Shown: positions 1 through 5,736, numbered from the stretch's first letter. The stretch is DNA of 17,449 nt from a bacterium (GCA_021828445.1 JAJZJD010000011.1:1-17449); one strand, 5' to 3'. Notes: generated from the sequence alone by a model not told the origin. Translations and numbers: made by a program.

Positions 1-16
1 ATCTAGTGTTTTTAAA

Positions 17-91
17 TGGAGCCGGCGATAGGAATCGAACCTACGACCCGCTGATTACGAATCAGCTGCTCTGCCCCTGAGCCACGCCGGC
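17..91 (-). tRNA. tRNA-Thr (anticodon CGT)
   Basis: On the minus strand the sequence folds as a complete cloverleaf. The acceptor stem is GCCGGCG paired with CGCCGGC, the D arm contains GGCTCAGGGGCAGAGC, and the anticodon stem is GCTGA/TCAGC around the loop TTCGTAA. The T arm contains GGTTCGATTCC. The discriminator base is T and the 3' CCA (17-19) is encoded in the DNA. The anticodon CGT (57-59) reads the threonine codon ACG. The 5' end lies only 25 nt after the stop of the Roadblock gene at 117-827, with no clear promoter between, so the tRNA may be processed from that gene's transcript. Confidence 0.96.
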
Positions 92-116
92 GATAAAAAT
101 AAATAACCGAACTGTT

Positions 117-827
117 TCAAAAATTTATAATATTTTTTGCCGCAGTAATAAAATTAAGCCTGTCTTTCTTGCCTTCTATCTCTTCGGACAGCCTGTTTAT
201 TAAATTTTCGATATTTTCCGCGTTAAAGTTATTAACGTCCTCGTTTAATTCTTTAACTTTTTCATCAAAAAGTATTGCGGATATCGGACCCAAACTCGAA
301 GAAAAAATATCTTTAATTGAATCTAAATTCTTTTTGGTAACCAATTTATGCGTTTTAATTTCGCCGCCGCTTTTCCCGCCAAAGAGCGCATTAAATACAT
401 CCTCGTCTTCATTGCCTTCGTTTTTTGAATAGGATTGGACGGCGTTGTCAACTGTTTGAGTATTGATAAGCGATTGACTGACTATCTTTATAAACTCGCT
501 TTCCAAATAAGATGTTTCCATCTTAAGCAGATTTACATTTGAATTCCTTTTGCTCAAAATAAAAATAAAACCGCTTCCGAACCCGTTCACTATAATATTT
601 CTGTCGTCAAAATTCAAATAAAGAGAAGAAATATCAATCGACGAAATGGAATATGAGGCAAAAAGTTTGCTTATTTCCAAAGAAACTTTATTTATTTGTT
701 CAGGCAATATTTCGTCGCCGTTCGTTTCGTATTTTAGTACCTCTCCGTCTAATGAAGATACGGCGCAAGCATCTACGCCGGCAATTTTAAGTATTTTATC
801 TATAATGCTTTTATCTTTAACGTCCAT
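117..827 (-). CDS. Roadblock/LC7-type signalling protein with GPI-type helical C-terminal domain
   Basis: This 236-residue soluble protein has no signal peptide or membrane segment. Residues 10-108 have the look of a Roadblock/LC7 domain: an opening GVDACAVSSLDGEVL strand pair, a central amphipathic helix, then strands around NGFGSGFIFILSKR and a final NVNLLKME helix. In bacteria such domains (MglB type) bind and regulate small Ras-like GTPases. An acidic linker (about 131-150) leads to a helical segment at 165-236 with SLGPISAIL (178-186) and a later SEEI...DR..F pattern. This resembles the short GPIA helical domain (DUF8082-like) that ends various bacterial signalling proteins; that match is from memory. 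It lies 37 nt behind the gene at 865-1548, probably in the same operon. No GTPase gene is visible nearby. There is no Shine-Dalgarno before the ATG. The precise function is unknown. Confidence 0.8.
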   Translation of the reverse strand: MDVKDKSIIDKILKIAGVDACAVSSLDGEVLKYETNGDEILPEQINKVSLEISKLFASYSISSIDISSLYLNFDDRNIIVNGFGSGFIFILSKRNSNVNLLKMETSYLESEFIKIVSQSLINTQTVDNAVQSYSKNEGNEDEDVFNALFGGKSGGEIKTHKLVTKKNLDSIKDIFSSSLGPISAILFDEKVKELNEDVNNFNAENIENLINRLSEEIEGKKDRLNFITAAKNIINF

Positions 828-864
828 AAATTAATTATTTGCCTGCTGCGCTATTTAACGGCAA

Positions 865-1548
865 TTATGCATCTTTTAACAATTTAGCGACTTCCATCTG
901 TGTTTTAAGCGCCTGAGCTTCGGAAGAAATTTTCATGCTGTATAAAATATTTTTATTATTAATAATTATTTTTTTATAATTATTAGCTTCGCATACCGTG
1001 CTTTTTAATGATTTAAAGTTTAATATATCTCCTAATTCTTTTGATTGGTTGTATAAAAACATCGCATCGGCAGATTCGAATTCGGCATCGTCGACGCCTT
1101 TAGAGTATAAAATTTCTCCGTTTTCCTTCACGGCAATAATCGATTCGACGCCGGGGATAACGGAAAGACTTTCGGAAATTCTGACGACTACGGCGGGATT
1201 TGATTCTTCGTCGGCTTTTATAATTTCGGAATCTTCCTGCCTTGAATTCAAATCCGCTTGAGTTTTTTTAACATTTTCGTCGATTATTTCTAAAATTTCA
1301 TCGAAATATTGATTAAGCGTAATTTCGGAAGCGGGCTCTCCGATACTCACCTGAATATTGATATGCGCATCGATATTCTTTAATTCTTTAAAAACGTCGA
1401 TATCGCGTTTAGAACCTAAAACGGCGTTAAGTATTTTGCCGTTTGAAAAGTATATAAAACCCTGTTTGTTTAAAACCTCAAAAGATAATTTTATATTGTC
1501 AAAACTATAAAATTGATCCAGTTGGTATTTTATATCTTCCAGTACCAT
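865..1548 (-). CDS. DUF4388 (PATAN)-like plus Roadblock/LC7 fusion protein
   Basis: This 227-residue cytosolic protein appears to have two domains. Residues about 18-92 match the later part of a DUF4388/PATAN domain: a strand with GFIYFSNGKILNAVLG (30-45), a helix, a strand at NIQVSIGEP and a closing helix. Residues about 122-225 form a Roadblock/LC7-like domain beginning RISESLSVIPGVESIIAV, followed by a GEILYSK hairpin and ending in a long helix. Fusions of these two domains are known from deltaproteobacterial GTPase and motility signalling, so a GTPase-accessory or scaffold role is inferred. It is the first gene of a two-gene unit with the second Roadblock protein (117-827). The ATG has no Shine-Dalgarno. 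Instead, a perfect TATAAT (1554-1559) lies 5 nt before it, so the message could be leaderless from that site; a stronger promoter lies farther upstream. Confidence 0.78.
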   Translation of the reverse strand: MVLEDIKYQLDQFYSFDNIKLSFEVLNKQGFIYFSNGKILNAVLGSKRDIDVFKELKNIDAHINIQVSIGEPASEITLNQYFDEILEIIDENVKKTQADLNSRQEDSEIIKADEESNPAVVVRISESLSVIPGVESIIAVKENGEILYSKGVDDAEFESADAMFLYNQSKELGDILNFKSLKSTVCEANNYKKIIINNKNILYSMKISSEAQALKTQMEVAKLLKDA

Positions 1549-1553
1549 TCGCT

Positions 1554-1559
1554 ATTATA
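1554..1559 (-). promoter_or_regulatory. -10 box immediately before the DUF4388/Roadblock gene
   Basis: A perfect TATAAT on the minus strand ends 5 nt before the ATG at 1548. Transcription would start at or within a base of the start codon, giving a leaderless message. No good -35 element lies 16-18 nt upstream (the best is TTAATC, 3 of 6 matches). The region is AT-rich, so chance occurrence is possible. Confidence 0.35.
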
Positions 1560-1615
1560 ATAAAAATATTATTAATTGATTAAATATCATTATTCATATA
1601 TTATCAAAAAAAAAA

Positions 1616-1644
1616 TTCATATGCAACGAAAATGAAATGGTCAA
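1616..1644 (-). promoter_or_regulatory. candidate second promoter for the Roadblock gene pair
   Basis: On the minus strand TTGACC (1639-1644) is followed after exactly 17 nt by TATGAA (1616-1621). It would give a leader of about 60 nt before the ATG at 1548. It is weaker than the upstream promoter and lies in an AT-rich stretch. Confidence 0.35.
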
Positions 1645-1666
1645 TATATTATACCATATATCCTAT

Positions 1667-1694
1667 CTTATACCTTTATTTTGTTAATTGTCAA
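1667..1694 (-). promoter_or_regulatory. promoter for the Roadblock gene pair
   Basis: On the minus strand a perfect -35 TTGACA (1689-1694) is separated by 16 nt from the -10 TATAAG (1667-1672). This is the best sigma70-like site in the 243-nt gap between tRNA-Glu and the gene at 865-1548. It would give a leader of about 110 nt, in which I see no stable structure or riboswitch. An imperfect palindrome, TTGTTAATTGTCAA (1681-1694, 5 of 7 pairs), overlaps the -35 and could be an operator, but this is speculative. The rest of the gap (1695-1791) holds nothing else I can name. Confidence 0.55.
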
Positions 1695-1791
1695 TAAGAA
1701 AGCGGGGGTTACGGTATAATTTATTTTAGATATATAGCATTATTTTAGCAGAAAAAATGGCGTTTTAAAGGTCAAATTTTAAGGAAAGAAG

Positions 1792-1868
1792 TGGCGTCCC
1801 CAACGGGATTCGAACCCGTGTTGCCGCCGTGAAAGGGCGATGTCCTGGGCCGGCTAGACGATGGGGAC
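1792..1868 (-). tRNA. tRNA-Glu (anticodon TTC)
   Basis: On the minus strand a full cloverleaf is visible. The acceptor is GTCCCCA paired with TGGGGAC, the D arm contains GTCTAGCCGGCCCAGGAC, and the anticodon stem is TCGCC/GGCGG around CTTTCAC. The T arm contains ACGGGTTCGAATCCCGT. The discriminator base is G and the CCA (1792-1794) is encoded. The anticodon TTC (1831-1833) reads GAA and GAG. The gene is monocistronic in appearance and has its own promoter just upstream. Confidence 0.97.
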
Positions 1869-1896
1869 TTTGATATTTTTTTAATACAAAAATGTT

Positions 1897-1925
1897 ATTA
1901 TGCCATATCGACAGAAAAAAAGCAA
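1897..1925 (-). promoter_or_regulatory. tRNA-Glu promoter
   Basis: On the minus strand -35 TTGCTT (1920-1925), a 17-nt spacer and -10 CATAAT (1897-1902) place the transcription start near 1890, about 22 nt before the mature tRNA 5' end. It lies in the gap after the cheZ-like stop codon. Confidence 0.6.
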
Positions 1926-1939
1926 GAAGAAAGAATGGA

Positions 1940-2506
1940 TTAAAATCCTAATTCGCTAAGCATTGAATTTACATCATTTTGAGCCATTTTTTGATTATCC
2001 GCAACCATATCTTTCAATTTTCCGTATATTTCGGCTTTCTTTTCCTTAGGAATATCTTTAGCTTCCACTTCCGTATCCACCAGAACCTTAAGAAGCTTAA
2101 CTTTCGTTTCGTTTAAGGTGTTTTGTATCTTATAGAGTTTCTGACCCGTAAGATCCTGAAACGAGAGGAGGGATAGGACGTCTAAAATTTTATCTAAATT
2201 TTTTTTATTAAGGTCTTTTAGATTAATTAAACTTTCTTTAATTTTTTTTATAGGGTTAAGTTCTATCAAATTATGCAGGCTTTTGTCGATATTATCCGAA
2301 TTTTCGTTTATCTCGTCCAGCAGGTTCATTATGCTGTTTGCGGCTTTTTCGGTCTCCTTTATAATGTCGGAAATTCCGTCCTGCGCAAGAGGTATGCTGT
2401 CCGAGCTTTCCTTGACCGGTTTTTTGAATTCTCCCATTTTTTTTGTAGCCTCGTCAACGACCTTTGCAAGGTCTTTGAGTTCGGACAACATATCGTCAAT
2501 TGCCAT
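1940..2506 (-). CDS. cheZ: CheZ-like CheY-phosphate phosphatase
   Basis: CheZ removes phosphate from phospho-CheY and so ends the chemotaxis signal. This 188-residue protein is mostly amphipathic helix, as expected for the long CheZ four-helix bundle. It carries the family's catalytic segment SFQDLTGQKLYKI (115-127). D118 and Q122 correspond to the Asp and Gln that position CheY and the attacking water in E. coli CheZ. The last residues, VNSMLSELGF, mirror the C-terminal CheY-binding peptide of E. coli CheZ (DDLLDSLGF-like), so both working parts are present. It is somewhat shorter than the enterobacterial protein (about 214 residues). A Shine-Dalgarno AAAGGGTGAT precedes the ATG. No cheA, cheY or receptor gene is in the window. 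It sits 71 nt behind the thioredoxin-like gene and has its own candidate promoter. Confidence 0.88.
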   Translation of the reverse strand: MAIDDMLSELKDLAKVVDEATKKMGEFKKPVKESSDSIPLAQDGISDIIKETEKAANSIMNLLDEINENSDNIDKSLHNLIELNPIKKIKESLINLKDLNKKNLDKILDVLSLLSFQDLTGQKLYKIQNTLNETKVKLLKVLVDTEVEAKDIPKEKKAEIYGKLKDMVADNQKMAQNDVNSMLSELGF

Positions 2507-2540
2507 ATAATATCACCCTTTAAATTTTTGCATATTTAGT

Positions 2541-2569
2541 TTTATACATTATTTTTTATAAAAAAACAA
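2541..2569 (-). promoter_or_regulatory. candidate promoter of the cheZ-like gene
   Basis: On the minus strand TTGTTT (2564-2569), a 17-nt spacer and TATAAA (2541-2546) lie in the 71-nt gap between the thioredoxin-like gene and the cheZ-like gene. The predicted start is near 2534, leaving a leader of about 28 nt that contains the Shine-Dalgarno sequence. Read-through from smpB is also possible. Confidence 0.45.
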
Positions 2570-2577
2570 TTAAAAAA

Positions 2578-3120
2578 TCAGTTCATTTTTAAAAGTTTAT
2601 TTGTAATTCCGTACAGAGCTCCCTTAGATATCTCTCCAACCCAGTGGAACATCATGCGCCCGCTCTTTGATATGAAAAAGGTCTGCGGTATTTCGTTTAC
2701 GCCCCCGTAATCGCTTATTACTCCTGAACTTGCATAAACAACGGGATATAGAATATTATATTGTTTCACGAACGACCTTACTCCTCCTAAACTGTTATTT
2801 ACATTTATTCCGACAACGATAACCCCGTTTGCGCGCTCCGATTTATAAAAGCTCTTGAGCATGGGTATCTCGTGTCTGCAAGGCGGGCACCACGTCGCCC
2901 AAAAGTTGATTATAACGACATGCCCTTTAAAATTTCCTAGCCGGAAGTCGTTGTATCCCGATGAAACGGGATTAAGCACCCTTAAATCAAAATCTGGAGC
3001 TTTCCTCACGCCTGCTTCCGCTTTTGGAATAGAATAAAAGTTAATTATACAAATAAAAACGAAAAATAAAACCGTTAACCCGGAAATTTTAATTTTACAG
3101 CTTCTGACCCCCTTAACCAT
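2578..3120 (-). CDS. TlpA/ResA-like thioredoxin-fold protein, exported
   Basis: A 180-residue thiol-disulfide oxidoreductase of the TlpA/ResA/redoxin group. A basic N-terminus and a hydrophobic segment (about residues 15-31, LTVLFFVFICIINFY) followed by PKAEAG look like a signal peptide or membrane anchor, so the domain should face the periplasm. The fold follows: APDFDLRVL, a FKGHVVIINFWATWCPPCR strand-helix with the redox pair C78 and C81, a VVGINVN strand, and NEIPQTFFI with the usual cis-proline. Likely roles are reducing or maturing periplasmic cytochrome c or other thiols; the substrate cannot be read from the sequence. I chose the ATG at 3120 because GGAG (3127-3130) lies 6 nt before it; the in-frame ATG at 3132 has no Shine-Dalgarno. 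It follows smpB closely and is probably co-transcribed. Confidence 0.88.
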   Translation of the reverse strand: MVKGVRSCKIKISGLTVLFFVFICIINFYSIPKAEAGVRKAPDFDLRVLNPVSSGYNDFRLGNFKGHVVIINFWATWCPPCRHEIPMLKSFYKSERANGVIVVGINVNNSLGGVRSFVKQYNILYPVVYASSGVISDYGGVNEIPQTFFISKSGRMMFHWVGEISKGALYGITNKLLKMN

Positions 3121-3126
3121 TGAAGA

Positions 3127-3130
3127 CTCC
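3127..3130 (-). promoter_or_regulatory. ribosome binding site deciding the thioredoxin-like start
   Basis: GGAG on the minus strand lies 6 nt before the ATG at 3120. It is inside the first codons of the longer reading (ATG at 3132), which itself is preceded only by A/T bases. It also lies just beyond the smpB stop codon, so translation of the two genes may be coupled. Confidence 0.6.
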
Positions 3131-3135
3131 ATTTA

Positions 3136-3621
3136 TTATATAATTATTTTAGACCTGTTTTTAACGGCTCTTTCAATTTCTCTTTTATTTTCCTTTTCCT
3201 TAATGGAATCTCTTTTGTCGTAAAGTTTTTTCCCTTTTACTAGAGCTATTTCGACCTTGGCCATACCTGTCTTTAAATACATTTTTAGCGGAACCACGGT
3301 AAGGTTTTTTTCTTTTATTTTCCCTAAAAGCCTTAAAATTTCATGTTTATGCAATAGTAAAACTCTGGTTCTAAGGGGATCTTTATTTTCTCTGGCGGCT
3401 TTTTCGTATGGACTTATATGGACATTTAACAGAAGCGCCTCTCCGTTTTTTATAACGACATACCCGTCTGAAAGATTTACTTTCCCCGATTTTATGGATT
3501 TTATTTCGGGACCGTAAAGCGAAATACCCGCTTCATATTTTTCTATAATTTCGTAAAGAAAAGATGCTTTCCTATTGTCTGCGACAATTTTTATCTTATG
3601 TCCGTCAGTCCTATTCGACAT
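3136..3621 (-). CDS. smpB: SsrA-binding protein SmpB
   Basis: SmpB binds the tRNA-like end of tmRNA and guides it into the empty A site of stalled ribosomes in trans-translation. The 161-residue length is typical. Family motifs are clear in order: the N-terminal ASFLYEIIEKYEAGI, GPEIKSIKSGKVNLSDGY, LLNVHISPYEKA, DPLRTRVLLLHKHEI, the VVPLKMYLKTGMAKVEIALVKGKK barrel strands, LYDKRDSIKEKE, and a basic C-terminal tail (about 130-161). This tail is disordered in solution and becomes helical in the mRNA channel. Its RNA partner ssrA lies 109 nt upstream on the same strand. There is no Shine-Dalgarno; a strong promoter ends 6 nt before the ATG and predicts a transcript beginning exactly at the A of the start codon. 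Confidence 0.97.
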   Translation of the reverse strand: MSNRTDGHKIKIVADNRKASFLYEIIEKYEAGISLYGPEIKSIKSGKVNLSDGYVVIKNGEALLLNVHISPYEKAARENKDPLRTRVLLLHKHEILRLLGKIKEKNLTVVPLKMYLKTGMAKVEIALVKGKKLYDKRDSIKEKENKREIERAVKNRSKIII

Positions 3622-3627
3622 AGTTAT

Positions 3628-3656
3628 ATTTTATTTTATTATTTGATATTCGTCAA
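3628..3656 (-). promoter_or_regulatory. smpB promoter, predicted leaderless
   Basis: On the minus strand -35 TTGACG (3651-3656), a 17-nt spacer and -10 TAAAAT (3628-3633) are close to consensus. Counting 7 nt from the end of the -10 places +1 at 3621, the A of the smpB ATG. The promoter lies in the 109-nt gap between ssrA and smpB and would separate their transcription. Confidence 0.6.
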
Positions 3657-3730
3657 GAAAAACAACTGCCGGCAGGAATCGCAAAGAATCCGTAAAAAAT
3701 AAAGGCGGATAAAAGCGCGCTAAAACAAAA

Positions 3731-4085
3731 TGGTGGAGGCGGCGGGAGTCGAACCCGCGTCCGAAGATTTAAAACTAAAGCATCTACATGTTTAGTTTAT
3801 TCTTTAAATACGGCATCAAAAAGCAAAGAATAAACAAAACCTTTTTTCAGCCGTCCTTTTTAGAGGTTCTACGTAAACGAAAAGGAAACGTTAACGCTAT
3901 ACCCTGCAATTGTCGCCTTTGAATTTTGCAGGTAGAAATTTCAAAGACGTCAGCCGATTAAGCGGCTAATGCGTAATCGTAGTTATCTGCGATTATGTTT
4001 TGCTTCGAATGATTAACGAGCCTACAAAGCGTCCTCGACATGCAGCTTACAGCCGTAATATCACCGTCGAAACCGTTGCGCCCCC
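3731..4085 (-). ncRNA. ssrA: transfer-messenger RNA (tmRNA, SsrA)
   Basis: This 355-nt tmRNA rescues stalled ribosomes and tags the unfinished protein for proteolysis. The 5' end GGGGGCG (4079-4085) pairs with CGCCTCC just before the encoded 3' ACCA, seven pairs with one G-U, which fixes both ends. The 5' part has the conserved GGTTTCGACGGTG, and the 3' part has the T-arm sequence GCGGGTTCGACTCCCGC. The tag reading frame is at 3958-3990. Its typical pattern, an alternating acidic and aromatic run ending in ALAA, is clear. It is a one-piece tmRNA. The gene for its partner SmpB follows on the same strand. The short palindromes after its 3' end do not make a convincing intrinsic terminator. Confidence 0.97.
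3958..3990 (-). other. tmRNA tag-peptide reading frame (ADNYDYALAA)
   Basis: Inside the tmRNA, the resume codon GCA (3988-3990) follows the sequence ATAATC. The frame reads Ala-Asp-Asn-Tyr-Asp-Tyr-Ala-Leu-Ala-Ala and stops at TAA (3958-3960). The C-terminal ALAA is the degron read by ClpXP-type proteases. The length of 10 residues is usual. The resume codon is assigned by pattern and not tested; the upstream frame and spacing agree with known tmRNAs. Confidence 0.9.
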
Positions 4086-4098
4086 ATTTATAAGATAT

Positions 4099-4107
4099 AT
4101 TATATCA
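4099..4107 (-). promoter_or_regulatory. ssrA promoter, extended -10
   Basis: On the minus strand TGATATAAT is an extended -10 (TGn followed by a perfect TATAAT at 4099-4104). It predicts a start near 4092, about 7 nt before the mature tmRNA 5' end, which RNase P would trim. No good -35 is seen at the normal spacing, as is common for extended -10 promoters. Confidence 0.5.
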
Positions 4108-4134
4108 TTTTTTTAAGTAAAATGTATTTTTTTA

Positions 4135-4163
4135 TTGTATTCGTTTTTCCCGTCGTATAAAAT
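4135..4163 (+). promoter_or_regulatory. promoter of the class II aldolase gene
   Basis: On the plus strand TTGTAT (4135-4140), a 17-nt spacer and TAAAAT (4158-4163) predict a start near 4170, only about 5 nt before the ATG at 4175. There is no Shine-Dalgarno, so the message would be nearly leaderless. It points away from the ssrA promoter in the same 89-nt gap. Confidence 0.45.
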
Positions 4164-4174
4164 AAACTGCTATA

Positions 4175-4855
4175 ATGACAAAAGATACGCGGAAAAAACC
4201 GGAATATTATAAGAACATAGCGGAGCTTGGACGGATTTGCAAGATAGCTTTCGACAAAGGTCTTCTTGATACCCACAGCGGAAATATCAGCATGGATATA
4301 AAGAAAGGCATACTAATTACAAAAACGGGCAGAAGCCTCATCGATCTAAAACCGCGCGATTTCGCCGTAGTTCCGTTTAAGCCTGAAAATCAAGAAAGCC
4401 TCTCATCCTCGGAACCGTCTTCGGAACTGGAAGTCCACAAATTCATATTGAAAAGTTTCCCCGGCTCGACGGTTTTTCATTCCCATCCGTTAAATGCGAT
4501 TGCGTTGTCTTTAACTCCTAATAAAAAGGAATCCGATAAATTCAAATCCGCCCCATTGGTTATTAAAAAACTTTGCGCGGAATACCCGGATTTAGATAGA
4601 ATAACCCCAATCGATTTTGAATCCGCCTATTTTTTCCCCGAAATATATGTTTTACCGCTTAAATTTATAGAAGATATTAAGACAGGCAATTTAAAACCAG
4701 AGTTTAAGGCGAAAGATATATTTAAAGAAAACGGCGTATTTATGATAAAATCCCATGGCTCTTTTTCATGGGGACCAACCCCGCTTGAAGCCCTCAGATG
4801 GACTATGGCGCTTGAAGCTTCGTCTGAAATAATATTAAAGCGCTTATCTATTTAA
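4175..4855 (+). CDS. class II aldolase/adducin family protein
   Basis: A 226-residue member of the zinc-dependent class II aldolase family (L-fuculose-phosphate aldolase, L-ribulose-5-phosphate 4-epimerase, MtnB dehydratase). Visible family features are THSGNISM (33-40), TKTGRSL (49-55) and SSELEVHKFI with E84 in the place of the FucA catalytic Glu73. The metal ligands are FHSHPLNA (H102, H104) and KSHGSFSWG (H194). All three zinc histidines are therefore present and the enzyme should be active. The substrate cannot be assigned from sequence: sugar phosphate aldol cleavage is most likely, and methionine-salvage dehydration is an alternative. The gene is alone on the plus strand here, with a 12-nt 3' overlap with the opposing ABC ATPase gene. 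The start lacks a Shine-Dalgarno and follows its promoter closely. Confidence 0.88.
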   Translation: MTKDTRKKPEYYKNIAELGRICKIAFDKGLLDTHSGNISMDIKKGILITKTGRSLIDLKPRDFAVVPFKPENQESLSSSEPSSELEVHKFILKSFPGSTVFHSHPLNAIALSLTPNKKESDKFKSAPLVIKKLCAEYPDLDRITPIDFESAYFFPEIYVLPLKFIEDIKTGNLKPEFKAKDIFKENGVFMIKSHGSFSWGPTPLEALRWTMALEASSEIILKRLSI

Positions 4856-5662
4856 TACTTTGCTGAATTCCCTCATTCTATCAGTCGCAGAACCGTTTTC
4901 TTCTCTTATTTCTCTGCCGACAAGAGATATAAAAACATCGGAAAGCGTCGGAATTTCGCCCCGTCCGGATTCTACCATTTTTTTTAAGGCGGAAGGCGTA
5001 TCTATCGCTATGATTTTTCCGTTGTCTATTATGGCTATTTTATCGCAGTTTTCGGCTTCTTCTATATAATGCGTCGTCAAAAATACGGTGGTTTGTTCTT
5101 CTTTTCTAAGCCTATTTATGAAATCCCACATATTTATTCTGGTCTGAATATCCAGACCGACGGTAGGCTCGTCAAGAAACAGAACCGACGGCGAATGAAG
5201 CAGTCCTCTTCCCACCTCAAGCCTTCTTTTCATGCCGCCCGATAATAACTTCACGGGTTTATCTTTGTAGCCGTATAAGTCTATAAAATTCAATATATAG
5301 TCTATTCTCTCTTTAACGGCGCTTTTATCCATTCCGTATAGTTTTGCATGAAAATTGAGATTCTCATATGCGCTCAAATCGTTATCGAGCGTAGGATCCT
5401 GAAATACAAGACCTATCGATTTTCTAACTTCTTTCTTATCGGCGATAGTATTATAGCCGTTGATATATGCATCGCCGCTCGTCTGCCGCACAAGAGTGCA
5501 TAAAATCTTTATAGTAGTAGTTTTGCCGGCTCCGTTAGGTCCCAGGAACGCAAAAAATTCGCCTTTTTTCACGCTGAAAGAAATATCGTCCACAGCCGTC
5601 AAATCTTTATATTTTTTGACCAACCGCTCTACCGTTATGGCAGATTCGTTATTAATCCTCAT
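4844..5662 (-). CDS. ABC transporter ATP-binding protein, DrrA/ABC-2 type, without adjacent permease
   Basis: A 272-residue ATPase subunit of an ABC exporter of the ABC-2 (DrrA/CcmA/NodI) type. The nucleotide-binding domain is complete: Walker A GPNGAGKTTT, Q-loop VFQDPTLDNDLSAYEN, signature LLSGGMKRRLEVG, Walker B SVLFLDEP and the switch histidine in FLTTHYIEEAE. A short tail (about 225-272) follows the catalytic core, as in DrrA-like proteins. Such proteins usually pair with a six-helix permease encoded next door, but none is present: upstream is the divergent cbiX and downstream the opposing aldolase gene. The exported substrate is unknown. I place the start at the ATG at 5662 because GGGAGG lies 5 nt before it; a TTG seven codons upstream (5683) is open but lacks that spacing. 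Confidence 0.92.
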   Translation of the reverse strand: MRINNESAITVERLVKKYKDLTAVDDISFSVKKGEFFAFLGPNGAGKTTTIKILCTLVRQTSGDAYINGYNTIADKKEVRKSIGLVFQDPTLDNDLSAYENLNFHAKLYGMDKSAVKERIDYILNFIDLYGYKDKPVKLLSGGMKRRLEVGRGLLHSPSVLFLDEPTVGLDIQTRINMWDFINRLRKEEQTTVFLTTHYIEEAENCDKIAIIDNGKIIAIDTPSALKKMVESGRGEIPTLSDVFISLVGREIREENGSATDRMREFSKVLNR

Positions 5663-5667
5663 TAAAA

Positions 5668-5673
5668 CCTCCC
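5668..5673 (-). promoter_or_regulatory. Shine-Dalgarno deciding the ABC ATPase start
   Basis: GGGAGG on the minus strand lies 5 nt before the ATG at 5662. This strong site argues for ATG over the in-frame upstream TTG at 5683. Confidence 0.75.
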
Positions 5674-5736
5674 GATTGCACAACGTTTAATAATATTATA
5701 AAATATATATGCAATATAATGAAAGGATAAAATAAA
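5674..5736. promoter_or_regulatory. divergent promoter region between the ABC ATPase gene and cbiX
   Basis: This very AT-rich gap must drive the ABC ATPase leftward and cbiX rightward. On the minus strand TTGCAT is followed after 16 nt by TATTAA. On the plus strand TATAAT (5715-5720) is well placed for cbiX but lacks a recognisable -35. Specific assignments are weak. No riboswitch fits in the space. Confidence 0.35.

Noticed and set aside
1688..1720. Plus-strand promoter-like TTGTCA and TATAAT upstream of tRNA-Glu antisense
   Set aside because: The spacer is 21 nt, too long, and no plus-strand gene follows for more than 2 kb.
1549..1791. A small hidden gene or structured RNA in the gap between tRNA-Glu and the DUF4388/Roadblock gene
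   Set aside because: The gap is AT-rich with A- and T-runs. I found promoter-like elements but no open frame with a ribosome binding site and no stable hairpin series.
3666..3675. Palindrome CTGCCGGCAG followed on the minus strand by TTGTTTTT, as a terminator for ssrA
   Set aside because: A real hairpin could form only three or four pairs with a tiny loop, and the T-run overlaps the smpB -35 region. Too weak to call.
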